DNA from: Angiostrongylus vasorum
Lineage: Eukaryota; Nematoda; Chromadorea; Rhabditida; Metastrongylidae
Length of the DNA stretch: 64,000 nt
Assembly (NCBI GenBank): GCA_018806985.1
Contig: JADANN010000437.1
Span: forward strand, 274,501-338,500
Direction of reading: 5' to 3'
The notes under the pieces: model-generated
Databases searched by the model: none
The model's input: only the letters and a program-made list of their open reading frames with translations
What the model was told of the DNA's origin: nothing
Shown here: positions 1 through 12,049 of the stretch, piece after piece
How positions within the stretch are numbered: the stretch's first letter is position 1
How the letters are laid out: each line of letters opens with the position of its first letter
Program-made: the position numbers and the translations under genes

Positions 1-3000
1 CCTCGTGTAGCTTAATTGCCTAATCAAAGGAAGTTGAAATTCCAAACCTTCGCAATCGATGTTCAGATATACAAGTGCTCTTTGTGCACAGGTATGAATA
101 AAACGTAATTGCTCGCTCTCAGAACGCTGATCTTCGACCTTATTGCAAAGTGGATCAGGAAATAATCCACACTGGGCTATTACGTCGGTACAGACCTTAA
201 ATACGTAGTACGTTAAAAAATGTGGTGGTGAGTTAAAAAAACATTTTTAGTTCTAAAAAAAAGAAACTCACCCATGTGTCAACAGTTGTTAACATTGACA
301 ACAGATCATCATGTGAAGGTAACAGAGCGACGAACCTCTTGTCAGCGTACAACAATTGTGAACAGATCATCCCAGCACGATTTAAACTATAGCAAATTTT
401 TAACAATACATTTAAGTCACCGACAGATGCCAGTATAGTCAAATATCACTCAGAAACTGACCTTTCGAACGAGTACTTCGTAGGAAGATTCTCAGTACAT
501 GGATGATCTACTAATGATGACACTACATTGCGAATAACAAGCTCACATGGAGGAAATCGTGTCACCAGACTAACAGCGAGGTCGATTTCTGACATGATGC
601 GAGTGAAAAGCGAGTAGGAGCAATTCAAAATGAAAGTTGCCATTAATAAGAACAAAACAGACGACGACCTACCGTCATCTTTGACGTCACGAAAGAGCGA
701 AAGAAATACAAGGCGGGACAACTCTGCACTCAAGTCGTTTGGTAACTTAAAAGAGAAAGTCTTGAAAGTCCGGAGTGATATTTTGAAACATGGGGAAAGA
801 CAAAAACATGATATCGCAACATACCTCAAGTGAATTCATTAATTCAACGATAAAAGGCAAACATAACGGCTTCTCAAGGATAGGTGATAACACTTCTCTA
901 CATTCAGCAAACTGAAATAAAAATTAAGTAAGCTGAATGTAGAACTCAACAACCTTCCTCAATAATTTAACATTAGAGGGATAAAGCTCTCGGTGTTGAT
1001 CAATCCCTGAGGGTTACGCCGTGCATCCGACTTCATTAAGCGTCGTTGGAGGCGACTGAATGGATATCCCGCCTTTGTAATGACTCGCGGTGCACTACCG
1101 ATGTATCCAGCGAGTGCTGCTGTCCTCCTAGATATGTCCGGTACCAAATTTGCCGACCCCAGAGGGGATGGGTGGCTTGGTGAGCCTTGGGCGCGGCGAT
1201 CGATCTCATGCGTATTGCAGGGCGCCCCGACCACTGCGCTGAACGCGCCCCTTTCTAATCATCTAACATTAAAAAAGTGAAAAAGTAAACAAGAAAAGCA
1301 CGATTCCTAGCACGAACCTCCAGCATTTTCAACACCTTTACAGCAGCGGAGCAATTCTTTTGATCGTACCACTGAGTAATGATTTCTTTTAAACATGAAG
1401 TCAAATTTCCGTTGAATCGTGACGAAAGCAAAGGCCAATCTTCGCGCCCACATTCCGTAAATAGAAGTGATGTGAAACTCGAAGAGGATATATTTAGTTC
1501 GCTTATACGAGTCGGATTTCGTCGCAAAACACGCAGTACTACCTGGACAGAAAAAGCTGATGGTTGACTTCCCTTGCTAAGCAGATTGACAAGATTTATA
1601 TTCTAAAATTAAGTCGTTTTTGTAACTCATTTCTTTTGCTTTTGTTTTTTCTTGTTATGAAAAAAGTGAAGCAGCAACGCTAACCCTTTAATTGCTGCCT
1701 ACCACAATAAGATTTCGATTTCCTACAATTTCAACTATAGCTTCAGCTTAACCGGATTCACTGCTGATTTGTGCTCCCCAGATCAATATCGTTGATGGAT
1801 GAATGGCGATGGCATCGGTAGATAAAAAAACTAGCTGAGAGACACGCGAAACGAAGAACCCCGCATGGTGTGGTGGTGAACACATTAGGCCCGGAAAGGG
1901 TTATAGCGCTTATAGCGTGTTCATTCCCCACCGCAGACACCTGCGGTCCGGAGTTTTACAAATATCTCAGCGTCATATCAGGTTGTAAAGCAGCTACAGA
2001 TATATTAAAGAGTAAAATGGTTTTGAAAACAGAGTTACCTTGTCTACATATTCCAAGTAGTCTTCACTACATGTATTTAGTGGTTTAATGAAATCCTGAT
2101 GAACAGAAGTTCGTAAGAGGGCCACATGGAAAGCACGCAACTGCCAATGTGCAGAGCTCAGCAAGAATGCACACATCGTGTCGCTTCGAGGACTCTTGCC
2201 AACAAGAGCTAACTGCAAAGAGTCTAGCAAAAATGTCATATGCTCCATTGGTAAAGCATCTTTCTCAAGGATAAAATGTAAAAGAGCGACAAATCCTTTT
2301 TGAATTTCAGAAGATTCCACTTGTAGCACTTCCATACTTCGAACCACAAGATCAATAAGTTTGGGATATGCCAAATTATCTAGCAGTTCCTCGTTAGAGA
2401 GAGTGTATTTCATACACTCAATAAAAGAGTCCATCCAACTTTGCATACGCCCTTCAGCCTCGAATGGAAGATTATCCATGAAAGATTCGAGGAATGACTG
2501 GACGAATTTTGATTTCTCCGCTATGTGTGAAGTCAAAAGAGCATAACATGGTAGAAGAAATTGGGAAGCATGACTCCAGTGTGCTCCCTTTTTCCTCACA
2601 ACAGATAGAAGCTTAGGTATGACCACTTTATTGATGTCGAACTTCTCATGAAACCTTTCATCGGATACGAGCAGAATAAAGGCCTCAAATGCTCTTGTGG
2701 ACAAAGAAGCTTCACCAGAATCAAGATTCGAAATTATCCAAGTCGGCAGTTGGGTACTTAGCAATATGGGCACGCAATCGGCCATTTTTATGCATATTCT
2801 TAAGAGCGCCGACTTTGCTGATGAATTGCTTTTAAGTAGCGCCTTCATTGCTACCGTATCCTTAAAAAAATTCTCTAGTGATTCTTTCAACTTCGCATTG
2901 GAAGAAGCTGTCGGTGCTACACGAGCGATCGCCAGAAGACACTGCGTCGTCAACCGAACCTGACGCTGTTCTGGAGAGTCTGCCGAGTCATACCTGAAGT

Positions 3001-4596
3001 AAACATCTCCGGCTGTTTATGGGATGGTTAGTACTAATGAAACAGCTCTATGGAAACAATACTTCAACGAACTTCTGTGGTTGCACCAATGTGTGGCGAC
3101 CGGCAATAATTTCGACGGCGACCGTCACGGTGTTTAGCGCGAAAATCGAGATCACCTGCGTGCTCTTATCACCAGGAAAATTCTCCGAAAGCACTGATTC
3201 AGCTTGATTAGCGACAGAAAGGCTGACATCACAAGCCCCAATAAGCACAAAGGGAATAACCTAAAGATAAACCCATAACCCCGGAATAACCTACTTATCA
3301 GATAAAACACAATAAATTAGGACTGATTTAACTTACGAATTTCAGTTGTTTTTCTGCAGCCTTTTTCAGGGAAGAAATGAAAAAAGAAACCACGCGCAGT
3401 GCTAACAGCCTTACAGTGGGACTACCATCCTAAAAAATTCAGTTCGTTAAAACTTACATCCTTCCGTTATGGTTCTGAAAAGGTTATATCTTCAACAGAC
3501 ACCATAAATGTTATTTTGCTAGAAATTCTCATAAAGACCACTGGATATAAAAAAAGTGGACAAGACGGTGAACAAAACAGTAGAGACTCACCAGTACTAA
3601 TTTATCCACAATTGCTACGTAGTGGTTATAACACGCTTCAACCATTTCTTTACCTTTTTCCTTCAAACACGATAGAAGCTCTCGTAGACCCTAAGATAGC
3701 AGAGCATAACAAAGATACGGAGTGTTATATCGAAGGCAAAAAAATGTGGAACTGTCAAGTTTTACCCAGAAAAACGTTATACTTTGAAAATTTTTTTCCG
3801 ATGACATCACGTCTTTTTCCAAGGTATTTCCATTATGTCATTCAAGTCACGAAATGGAATCCTGGGATTAAAAATATGTTCCACGCTTTTAAATTGTTGA
3901 GCTCACATGAGGTTGATAAGTTTTATTCCGCTAACATTTCGACGTCTTCATGTTCATCAGACCCGATGATCTGAGTCGATGCCCACAGTTGGCGGCTCTG
4001 ATGAAGACGAAGACGTCGGGATGCTAGCCGAATAAAATTTATTTATCAATCTCGTGCAATCTCAACGACTTCAACAAATATTGACTGGTCATGCTGAGGT
4101 TACAGTAAAGTCGGTTTTTTGAAATATAGTCCATTCATTTATGAGATATTCGGAAACTCATATAAACTAAGAAGCGAAATCGCAAAGGAAAAACAAAAAA
4201 GAACTTGTATTGCAATTTTAAGAAGCTATAAGTGACTCAATAAATGACTATCGTTGTACCCTCGAAAATTTTCTGAATAGAAGAGGCCTCGAAAATAAAT
4301 GCCAAACAAGTATTGTAGCAAAACTATAGACAAAAGAAAATAGAGCTAACCAAGTTAAATATTTTGGCATTATAGACAACTGAAAGAAATGCTACCTTTT
4401 CTCGTGTCTGATGGTCCTTCTTTGAAAGTTTCCGCAAAATCAGTACTATGTCTTGGTCAAGCTCACGAAATATTACTCCTTCTTTGGCAGCAGCTGCTAC
4501 TTCAAATACATTACTCGAACCACTGTCAAATCCAACAAACCCAGTCGATAGTCCTGTCCGCTCCAGAAATGCAGCAGCCTGTGCACTACTGGCTGA
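1..4596 (-). CDS. LTN1: Listerin (RQC E3 ubiquitin ligase), N-terminal half, partial
   Basis: Listerin binds the 60S subunit and ubiquitinates nascent chains stalled on split ribosomes. Nine minus-strand exons join in phase: 4396-4596, 3592-3690, 3337-3429, 3073-3260, 2039-2993, 1318-1542, 462-760, 272-386 and 1-195 (open at the window edge), about 790 codons in all. The first holds the family's N-terminal signature (GFVGFDSG, then LRKLSKKD); the next ones continue with ELLSCLKEKG, the VRLLALRVV helix and ACDVSLSVANQAESV...ENFPGDK, matching the conserved 'CD...A...FP..K' block. The long fifth exon is helical HEAT-like repeat. Later exons diverge and are placed by phase and open frame. The start-codon exon upstream of 4596 was not found; the C-terminal RING lies beyond the window. 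Donors at 3072 and 1317 read GTTCGT. Introns hold a family D copy (1650-1990) and a SINE A (975-1255). Identity is firm; the last four exon edges are less so. Confidence 0.88.
975..1255 (-). mobile_element. SINE family A copy (tRNA-derived)
   Basis: About 280 bp inside a listerin intron. Read on the minus strand it starts with a tRNA-like head, continues with a unique body (GGTACCAAATTTGCCGAC region) and ends in a tail with 'gatcaacaccgagagcttta'. It matches other copies in this window over the whole length. Confidence 0.75.
1650..1990 (+). repeat. Family D repeat copy
   Basis: Shares blocks with the copies near 4.9, 33.2-33.6, 35.2, 51.3 and 54.9 kb: 'cagcttaaccggattc', 'gatcaatatcgttgatg', 'gagacacgcgaaacgaag', 'catggtgtggtggtgaac' and 'acctgcggtccggagtttt'. 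Lies in a listerin intron. No protein capacity. Confidence 0.65.
3915..3990 (-). ncRNA. Hammerhead-ribozyme-like motif, copy 1
   Basis: On the minus strand: CTGATGA at 3960-3954, a stem II segment of 13 nt, GAAA at 3940-3937, then TTAGC and an AATAAAA tail. The CUGAUGA and GAAA core elements are intact. Stem II pairs three of four positions. A short stem I (ACUC/GGGU) can be drawn. Catalytic activity is not shown. Confidence 0.4.
3985..4045 (+). ncRNA. Hammerhead-ribozyme-like motif, copy 2
   Basis: CTGATGA at 3998-4004, then A, GACG-AAGA-CGTC (perfect four-pair stem II), GGGA in place of GAAA, and a GCTAGCCGAATAAAA tail. It is the inverted partner of copy 1, about 35 bp away. The changed GAAA box suggests this copy is inactive. 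Confidence 0.35.
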
Positions 4597-4607
4597 CTGG
4601 AATAAAA

Positions 4608-5135
4608 TAAATATTGCTGAACTACAAACACAACGATCTTAAGGCATTTGCAAAACTCGGAACCTCAGGCCAACTTCGATCACGCCATTACCATTTCCGA
4701 GGCTCTCGTGTTACCACCGAGGCCCTTGCTTTGTCTTTCTCTCAGTACTTTTTTACCCCTAGCGGTGCTATCAGCATTCACTCGTCAACGGAAATGATCT
4801 AGGGAGCAAAAATTAGCATTGAACCTAGTTAACTGAAGCTGTGGCCCAAATAAAAGTAAGCAGTAAATAACAAGCTAGACATTGTGATCTCCATTGCACC
4901 TTCAGCTTAACTGGGTTCAATCCCTATTTGTGCTCCTCAGATCATTCCCATTTATGGGTGATTGCCAATAGCACGGTTAGGGTAAAGAACTGGCTGAGGT
5001 AGATGCAAAGCAAAGGCCTCGGTGATATACATTACCTGTGCACCCTCGGATAGGGTAATCGCGGTTTCGAAGCTAGCCCTGGGTTCCCACTTTTGCAAAT
5101 ATCCCAGCACCATTACAGTTGTATCTCACATTATA
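4608..5135 (+). repeat. Family D repeat, fragment plus fuller copy
   Basis: A fragment at about 4608-4745 (aaactcggaacctcaggcc..., cgaggctctcgtgttacc) is followed by a copy to about 5135 with 'cagcttaactgggttcaatc', 'gggtaatcgcggtttcg' and 'atcccagcaccattacag'. No coding signal. Confidence 0.55.
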
Positions 5136-5244
5136 TCCTACCATTTAAAAGTAATAAAGAATAAATGACGAACAGATTACAAAAAAAAATAAGAATAAAA
5201 AATGACAGATAAGAAGTTAAATGCTGCTGAACTAGTTGCTCACT

Positions 5245-5515
5245 GGGGGATAGCGGAGTGATTAGAGGCGCAGTCCATGAGGAAGCAAGATGCTAGTTCG
5301 ACCTTCTCCCAAATGCTGTCCCCCCAATCCACGTGGGTACATATTAGCTCAGTCGTCTCCAAGATTATAAGGAGAATCGATTCGACCAGCATTATATGAC
5401 ATTCATAAGGAAGGTATCCTCAAGCAGCAGCTAAAACACCACGCAAGCTGTTCGAAGACCTTTATGGACGATGAATGCGAGGGAAAACGAATCGAATGCA
5501 GGAAGGACGGGTCAT
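5245..5515 (+). mobile_element. SINE family B copy, degenerate
   Basis: Has the head 'gcggagtgattagaggcgc...gatgctagttcgacc' and the tail 'cctttatggacgatgaatgc' then 'gaaaacgaatcgaatgc', as in the copies at 10168, 38604 and 46356, but is strongly diverged. It abuts an RTE 3' fragment. Confidence 0.5.
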
Positions 5516-5599
5516 GTAATACCACCTCACCTGTATCACCTGTCATCATGTTGATCGTCCAGCTGCTCGCGCTGGCAGAGGATAAATCTTCCATTTTCC

Positions 5600-6060
5600 C
5601 TATCCGTTTCGGATCCACGACTCTTCCTGCCTTAATGTATGCATCAGAAACCTTGTCGTTGAGTAAGCAGGATTAAAGATCACTCAGCGTTACTGAACGC
5701 GCAGTTGAAAAGACGATGCTAGGATTATCCTGTGTCGCGCAAATAAGGGAAGGGATCCGGAGCTCCGACCTGCATTAACGACCAAAAATCAAAGACGAAA
5801 TTCTGTACGCCAAACAGCCGAAGATAAGGTCGGCTGGACACGTAATGAGTATGAACGACAACAGATGGACAACAGCCGTTAGTGACTGGATTCCTCGGGA
5901 CCTCAAACGTACTGCAGGAAGACCACCGACCCGATGGTAAGAGTTCTTCACGAAAAGCCTAGAAGAAAGCTATGAAGCTCGACGAGTCCCTAGAGTGGGC
6001 GGTACCCACTGGGCTACTCTTGCACGCGAGTGGGAAAACTGGAAGTCATGTCGAAATTAA
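5600..6060 (+). mobile_element. RTE non-LTR retrotransposon, 3' fragment (lineage 1)
   Basis: Aligns with 20950-21400 of the longer copy in this window: the block for TLPALMYASET, the 'ctccgacctgcattaacgacc' stretch, 'gctggacacgtaatgag' and 'gtactgcaggaagaccacc'. Broken by stops; 5' truncated as is usual for RTE insertions. Confidence 0.75.
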
Positions 6061-8090
6061 AACATCGCACGTACTCTATAAAAGCAATGAAAATAAACAA
6101 TGCCATTCAAGGGAAGGTACGAAACAGTTAATAACTCGTTACCACCGTTGTTTGCCTATACATCCCACCAAGTTATAATAAGAAAAAAAATCAATATAGA
6201 TAATATAACGAAGCCTTTTTTTGGTTTATTGGGGCTTACCCGTTCAGTGACCCACGCCGCCTTAAGTCCGCATTTCAGTGACCAAAATAACAATCCTGGA
6301 ATGGAATTTATGCCCTTTTAAACACTCTTTTCACAATAGGTCGTTCCTCTAGGGACATTCCAAAGGGAAGAAAAAACACAGTTCTTCGAGTTTCGTTGTT
6401 CCGAACCAAGAATCCCAATAATGCTGAGATAGTTGCAGAACTCGGACCGCAGCCCAGATCAAACCGCGATTATCCGTGGCCTCATGAATTACCCATTACA
6501 CCACTGAGGCCATTGCTTCTCAGCCAGCCTCTTTACCCTAAAGGAGCCATCAGAAACCATCCGTCAATAAGAGCGCAGTTATAAAGCCAGACTTAAGAAG
6601 CAACAGCATGAAAAACACTCAGAATACTAAAATATCGACAAAATAAAGAAACTACTACATCTTTCCAGTGAAACACGACCATTTTGAGCCTAGGAGATCA
6701 TAAACCCTTGAACGTCTACTCGGATTGTTAAGTTTGCAAAAGAAATCTTGAAATGCTAAAGCTTAAGTCCAAGCCAAAAAAGCCGATTTAAAAAAATCTT
6801 TGAAGAAAAGAAGTGGACAAACCTTTGCATTTCCTTTTTTTCTCTGTGGTTTGCTCATTAAGTGAGACGACAAGTGGAAGATTGAAACTTTATGGAGGTC
6901 AAATCGAATCTCACGAGAAATACAATCAAACTCCACTAAAAAATACTATTTGTAGTAAACACAAAAAAAATAGAATAAAAAAGCCGTGGAATTGGTGAGG
7001 TCGCAATTGCGGTAACGAATCATTGTCCTCAGATTTGAAAACATATCCTGGATTTCAGGCTGTTTATGCGTGTTTACTAAGTATTGATTTTTTCTGCTGG
7101 TTTTTTCTAACGTGTAAAATTAGTCCTTGTCTTCTCAGTTGACTATAGAAGAAGGCTTCTACGAATCAATAAATTGGCATTGTTTTTATTCCTTTAGCCT
7201 CTTCACGGCTTAGAAGCCCTTTGAGGAAATAAAGGATAGGTAGAGCTGCCTGGAAATTTAATCCAAATATACTTTACATAGGTAACCGAGAAGTAAATAT
7301 ATAGTTATCTCTGCAAGTACTGAGGTGTTTCACCCGTCTTTATCTGTTCCGAACCCTGTGATTTCTAAGACACAAGTGCTAGAGCATTCTTAGGCTTTCT
7401 TCACAGGAAGCCCAACACTGTACCTCAGAGATGTGATTGTCTGCCATTTTATAACGAGGGCCTTCCTACTAAGTTTATTAGGGACTCGAATCCTTGTTAC
7501 TACTTATTAATTTAGAGGTGAGTCTTCCTTATACCAGCAAGGACTGGTGTTTAGCATTTCACTGATCCTAGAAAGAAATTGGGGTTCATGGTTGGTCCTT
7601 TGGCGTTTTCCCTTAATTCCTGAGAACATTTCGCGTCTTGTTAGTCTACAGATTGCCTTTACAGCAGTCGGTTTTTACAGTTGTAACGTTATGTACTCAT
7701 GATTTCCCTGAATTATTCTTCATTCTTCGGTGAATAGCTCCTAAGTGGGGCCATCTTTTATCCCTATCTTGAAATATTTGACCGAGATGTTCCTGATTTA
7801 GTCCACAATTTATCACCTTGATAACGGTTCCCGTCTTTGGTAGCCAATTAGTAACCAAAGGAGGGTAGCCAAGACAGCAATTTGAAAGTTTTAGGGTCTT
7901 TCTTCCTCGGTAGTACCTGAGTGTATCGAGATCTCTATGCACTGGGATGTGTTGTTTAGTTAACGGTAACAAGCCACTCTTCGTAATTCGCCACTCATTT
8001 GCGAATTTTGGAAGAAATTTTAATTCTTCTTATACATTTATGCTTTGGGATCTTAGTCCCAATCCCACATATACTTGGATGCTTGGATGG
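6060..8090. other. Spacer without a supported gene
   Basis: A family D remnant lies near 6380-6600 (ctcggaccgcagcccagatc). One open minus-strand stretch at 7697-7972 has protein-like composition (LGYPPLVTNWLPKTG) but no recognised domain and no clear splice sites. Nothing else seen. Confidence 0.5.
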
Positions 8091-8094
8091 CCTA

Positions 8095-8470
8095 TCTTCT
8101 CTGATTGTGAGGGCCCCAACATATTTTCCATTTTTACGGAACTTTTCTGGCTTAGCCATTGTAGTTCGGGAACCCTGGTGTCCCGAGGTCAGCCGTGCCA
8201 AAGACTGCCCCAGCTCGTCACCACCACAGGCAGTCGCCGCCCTTGTGGATCAGGGCGAGATTTGCCACCATGCGATTAGTTTGATACCAGGGCGGTGGTC
8301 GATCCTGGTATTGGTTAACTCTTAGCTGGGCTTCCTGATGGAAACGCTAGACTCCTTCTCAGCTTGGGATACCCTGCTGGGGGGGGACGAATCCCCTCAC
8401 TGTACATCGTACCCCGACACCCAGGAACACCTTCCAGCCACGATGAGGCGATAAACGGTTGGGAAGGCAG
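8095..8470 (-). mobile_element. Family C short element copy
   Basis: Minus-strand copy of a roughly 380 bp element also present at 14187, 27530, 28737, 31855, 43157, 60185 and 62195. Diagnostic blocks: 'agggccccaacatattttcc', 'ccaggaacaccttccagcc', 'gatgaggcgataaacgg'. Non-coding. Confidence 0.7.
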
Positions 8471-9190
8471 TTTGTTTTGTGCTGTCACAAAGTCCACTGT
8501 GAACTAGAAATGTGTTGTTGACGATCTGTTTGACAGGCTGACCTCGGATTTGCAGGGAAGCACAATTGCTAAACCAGCACAACGGACATTTTTTCCTGTC
8601 GGTACGTCTGTTGTTTGAGAATTTTTGGTCTACGTTATAAATCTCGTAGAATTCTGGTCGAGTTTAATTCCCTTGTAATGCAGGGATGTTGGCTAGTACA
8701 TCCTTTATGTTCATCAAAGGCACTGGCTAGCTTTTTGCGAATTGGAAAGACTGTTGAACGCTGTCGAGCACGGAGCCAATCTCCCCCGTCTCAGAGGGAT
8801 GTGGGCTTGGTTGGCCCGAATCCGTGTCAAACCAGGGCCCTGCGCATAACGAACGGTATGACTACCACTGATCTGCTCGTACCTTACAACACTTAAGGCG
8901 TTGAGTAGTTGATGAATTGATAGAAAACACTTTACTCTATGCTCCTATTGAAAATGAAATTCAGACTATTAATTCGAAAGACCAGTTCTCGCTTAACCTC
9001 GGCGTTGCGAATCGGCTTACATTATGTCATGAACTCTGCATGAGATCTTACATGAACTTAAAGATCCTACATCAGACGGTTAAGACCTATTGGTGTGCAT
9101 TCCATGGCTAAAATTCTGGCTGGACACCTTGTTCAGGGCAGTTTTCGTTTTAAAAAGAGTGGAACCACCCGTATGTTATTCACATAAGGT
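8470..9190. other. Spacer, nothing recognised
   Basis: Short open stretches only; none has splice sites or a recognisable domain. Confidence 0.5.
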
Positions 9191-9194
9191 GAGG

Positions 9195-9620
9195 AAAGTA
9201 GCTCACTCCTGTCAGATGATTAATCTGAGATTAGTCGCTAGGTCACGTGTGACAGTGACGTATTTGTTTGAATTCTTGAAGTTTACCTAAAATGCCTCAA
9301 GGATTTTGCGTGTTGATGTTTTTGATTCCTGCGCCAGAATCGTGACTTCCACTTCAAGATCATCACCGTTGTATTTTATGCCTTACACGTCTCTTGAGGG
9401 CTACTTTTATGACTTTGCAACTTCCCATCTAGGTGTTTTCATGTGCGGAGACAAAGTGATCTATCCGTTCTGCAAATGTATTCGTCCCCGCATATCTGAA
9501 ACACTCATGCAATTTCTGTCAGCCGTTAAGGCTTATAACGCAACGCTCCGTTCTACATAGACTGTTGTGTAGACGGTTCCACATTTAGTTTAGAATCATC
9601 ATTAATCTCTTAATTTAAAA
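9195..9620 (-). mobile_element. Penelope-like element, GIY-YIG domain fragment
   Basis: The minus strand encodes, across frameshifts, CGDEYICRTDRSLC, HLDGK, then NGDDLEVEVTILAQESK and ILEAF, in the order of the C-terminal GIY-YIG endonuclease of Penelope-like retroelements. The element at 44980-46210 gives the same order. Several stops and frame changes: a dead fragment. Confidence 0.6.
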
Positions 9621-10165
9621 ATGATTTATCATCCTACAGTGTGAACAACATAAAGGTGGTCCCACTTTTTGAAGACAAAGGCGGATCCGAACAGAGCGAA
9701 GTCGTTGAAACATCAGCCGTGGCACATCAGTATGTCTATGAAAACTTTGTGTAAGCTGACTAAGGAGAGTTCTTATTATAATGGCTATTTAGACTTTTTA
9801 AAATTTGAAGGCAGACATGGTAGCGGAAAACAGCAGCGATATATTGGGATACAGTACACCATTGTGTACTGCTGTGTAAAAAACCCGTTTGTACTTTAGT
9901 GTTGTTGTTAAAGATGTGCACTTTGGTTGTCTTTGTTGTCTTTGTGTAAACTAGTAACATTCACAATAAGTTGAAATAGTTGGATTAGGCTAAATAAAAC
10001 CACTAGAATCTTCGAACGTCATCTAAGAACAGAACACCTTATGTACTCTGCTACGGTAAACTTGTGATCTTTTGGTGCCTACGGCTTCTATTGTTTTGCT
10101 TTTTGTCGTCAACCCTCGTGTTTCGAGCAGCAAAGCTTGGGAACAATTTAGCATTCCAACAATCG
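9620..10165. other. Spacer, nothing recognised
   Basis: AT-rich DNA between a Penelope-like fragment and a SINE B copy; no supported coding or RNA feature. Confidence 0.5.
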
Positions 10166-10167
10166 CA

Positions 10168-10495
10168 GGAGGCGGACAGTGGTGCCGATGTCGATCGTCA
10201 GGAGCACGGTTCTGGTTCGATCTCGCTCGAGGCTCACCAAGCCTCTCGTCCCTACGTGGTCAGGAAATTGGACTAATTGGGAACGCTCTAGTCTGGTTAT
10301 CTCGTGAGTCCAGGGAGAATCGACTCGACCAGCGTTCTACGACATTCAAGATGAAATAAAGATCCTCGAGAAGCAGCCGAAGCCACACGTAAAAACCTGG
10401 AAGACCTTCATGGATGATGGATGCAAAGAAACGAATCAAATGTGGGAAGTGCTGAGATCCGCACAGGATATATGAAAGATAGATCGTGTAAGATT
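10168..10495 (+). mobile_element. SINE family B copy
   Basis: Starts with 'ggaggcggacagtggtgccg', has a B-box-like 'ctggttcgatctc', a body with 'gggaacgctctagtctgg', and ends in the RTE-like tail 'gtgctgagatccgcacagg'. Confidence 0.65.
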
Positions 10496-11530
10496 AAAAA
10501 AAATGAACAGTGCCCGCTTATGGTTAATTCATCTAATGCACATAACAGGACATTACGAAGATGTTTGCCAACAAGACCATGAAACAAGCAGGGTTTAGTT
10601 CAGCAATATACCCTTACGACTCAGAACTTCTCGCTTATGTTCGCGTCTGTCGTGCCAACATTGGAAATTTTGAAAACTCTGTGCTTTAGTAACACGTAGA
10701 GTCTGTTGTCAAATTTTATGCGACCGCTGGGTCTAATAGACATCCATTTGTTTAAATACATGAACTGTGAATCGAAGTCAACTCATGGCGGTCGGTCATG
10801 TTCACCCTCCTCATCTGAAGCAGTCATTGCACAGAAGGAAATTCCCGCTGTATTTGTGTCGGACGCCGAAACTATCTTAGTATTGTCCGTATCTATGATA
10901 CTCGTCATGCCCTGTTACCCTCGTCATCAGCAACAGCCATTGTGGCCTGACGAACAAACCACTCCGCAGTTTTTCTATAGTGCTTAATATGGGGAACAGT
11001 TTTTTTCGACACCGGGTACGGTGGTCCATGATGGATTAGGTATCAGGTGAATAGAAAAAAGTATGGCAAAAATCCTTTATGCGCTAAAATCGACAACTGG
11101 GAAGTGAACGAGTTGATTTCAATTCATCCGGGTCGAACTGTCACTACCTTACTTATAAATGGAGATCTCTGACATTGAGCCGTAGGTGCTAATATGTTGT
11201 GATTTTAACTTCAGATCTCTGACATTGAGTCGTAGCTGCTAATATGTTGTGATTTTAACTTCATTTATCGAAAGCCGACAAAGTATAGGAGAACTTCACA
11301 TTTAAATATGTGACATTCCCATCTATGTCATGAATAAGCGGAAGTAAAGTTATCTTTGTATTTTTCGAACATCACCTTTGGAAGATAATGCGGCGAGCTA
11401 AACTTGGGATGATAGAACGGTTCAATAGAGATAAACACTAAATATCGAGTTCACTTAAATGATATATTCGATTGTTCGGAAACGAATATCCGACTTGATA
11501 TTTCATTTTCTCTGTATGTGTTTTATCATT
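10495..11530. other. Spacer with a small tandem duplication
   Basis: No gene supported. At about 11164-11264 a roughly 50 bp unit starting 'agatctctgacattgag' occurs twice in direct tandem with two differences. Confidence 0.55.
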
Positions 11531-11532
11531 AG

Positions 11533-11888
11533 GGCGCGTGTGGCGCAGTAGTCGAAGGAGCCCTGGAATACACATGGGATCGATCCCCTCGTCTAAGGCT
11601 CACCAAGCCGTGGCGCAATAGTCGAAGGAGCCCTGCAATACACATGGAATCGATCCCCCTCGTCTAAAGCTCACCAAGCCTTCCATCCCTCCGGGGTCGG
11701 CAAATTGGTACCAGACTTGTTTGGGAGGATAGCAGCGCTAGCGGTAGGCCACAGCGAACTATTATGAAAACCAGATATCCATTTAGTCACCTCCAACGAT
11801 ACTTAGTGATTTCGAATGCATGAAGCATCCCTCAGGGGATTGATCAACGCCGAGAGCTTTATCCTTTACACTTTATCCTTTTTAATAC
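11533..11888 (+). mobile_element. SINE family A copy with duplicated head
   Basis: The tRNA-like head (gtggcgcagtagtcg ... atgggatcgatcccc ... gctcaccaagcc) occurs twice in tandem, at about 11540-11606 and 11608-11682, before a single body and tail ending 'gatcaacgccgagagcttta'. The other copies have one head. Confidence 0.7.
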
Positions 11889-12049
11889 TTCATCAACAGG
11901 TTTTTTTCTCAAATATTGTACTATTGCATATCACTGCAAGCTCATTCTATGCACTTTTGCTCTGTGTAGTTGAGTTACAATACAAATCGTGTTCTTGACA
12001 AACTTTACATGTTAGAAATTGAGATATCAGAACGGCGATCTCGACAAAT

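Noticed and set aside
630..833. Small plus-strand open frame
   Set aside because: It lies opposite a listerin exon (462-760) that fits the splice phases.
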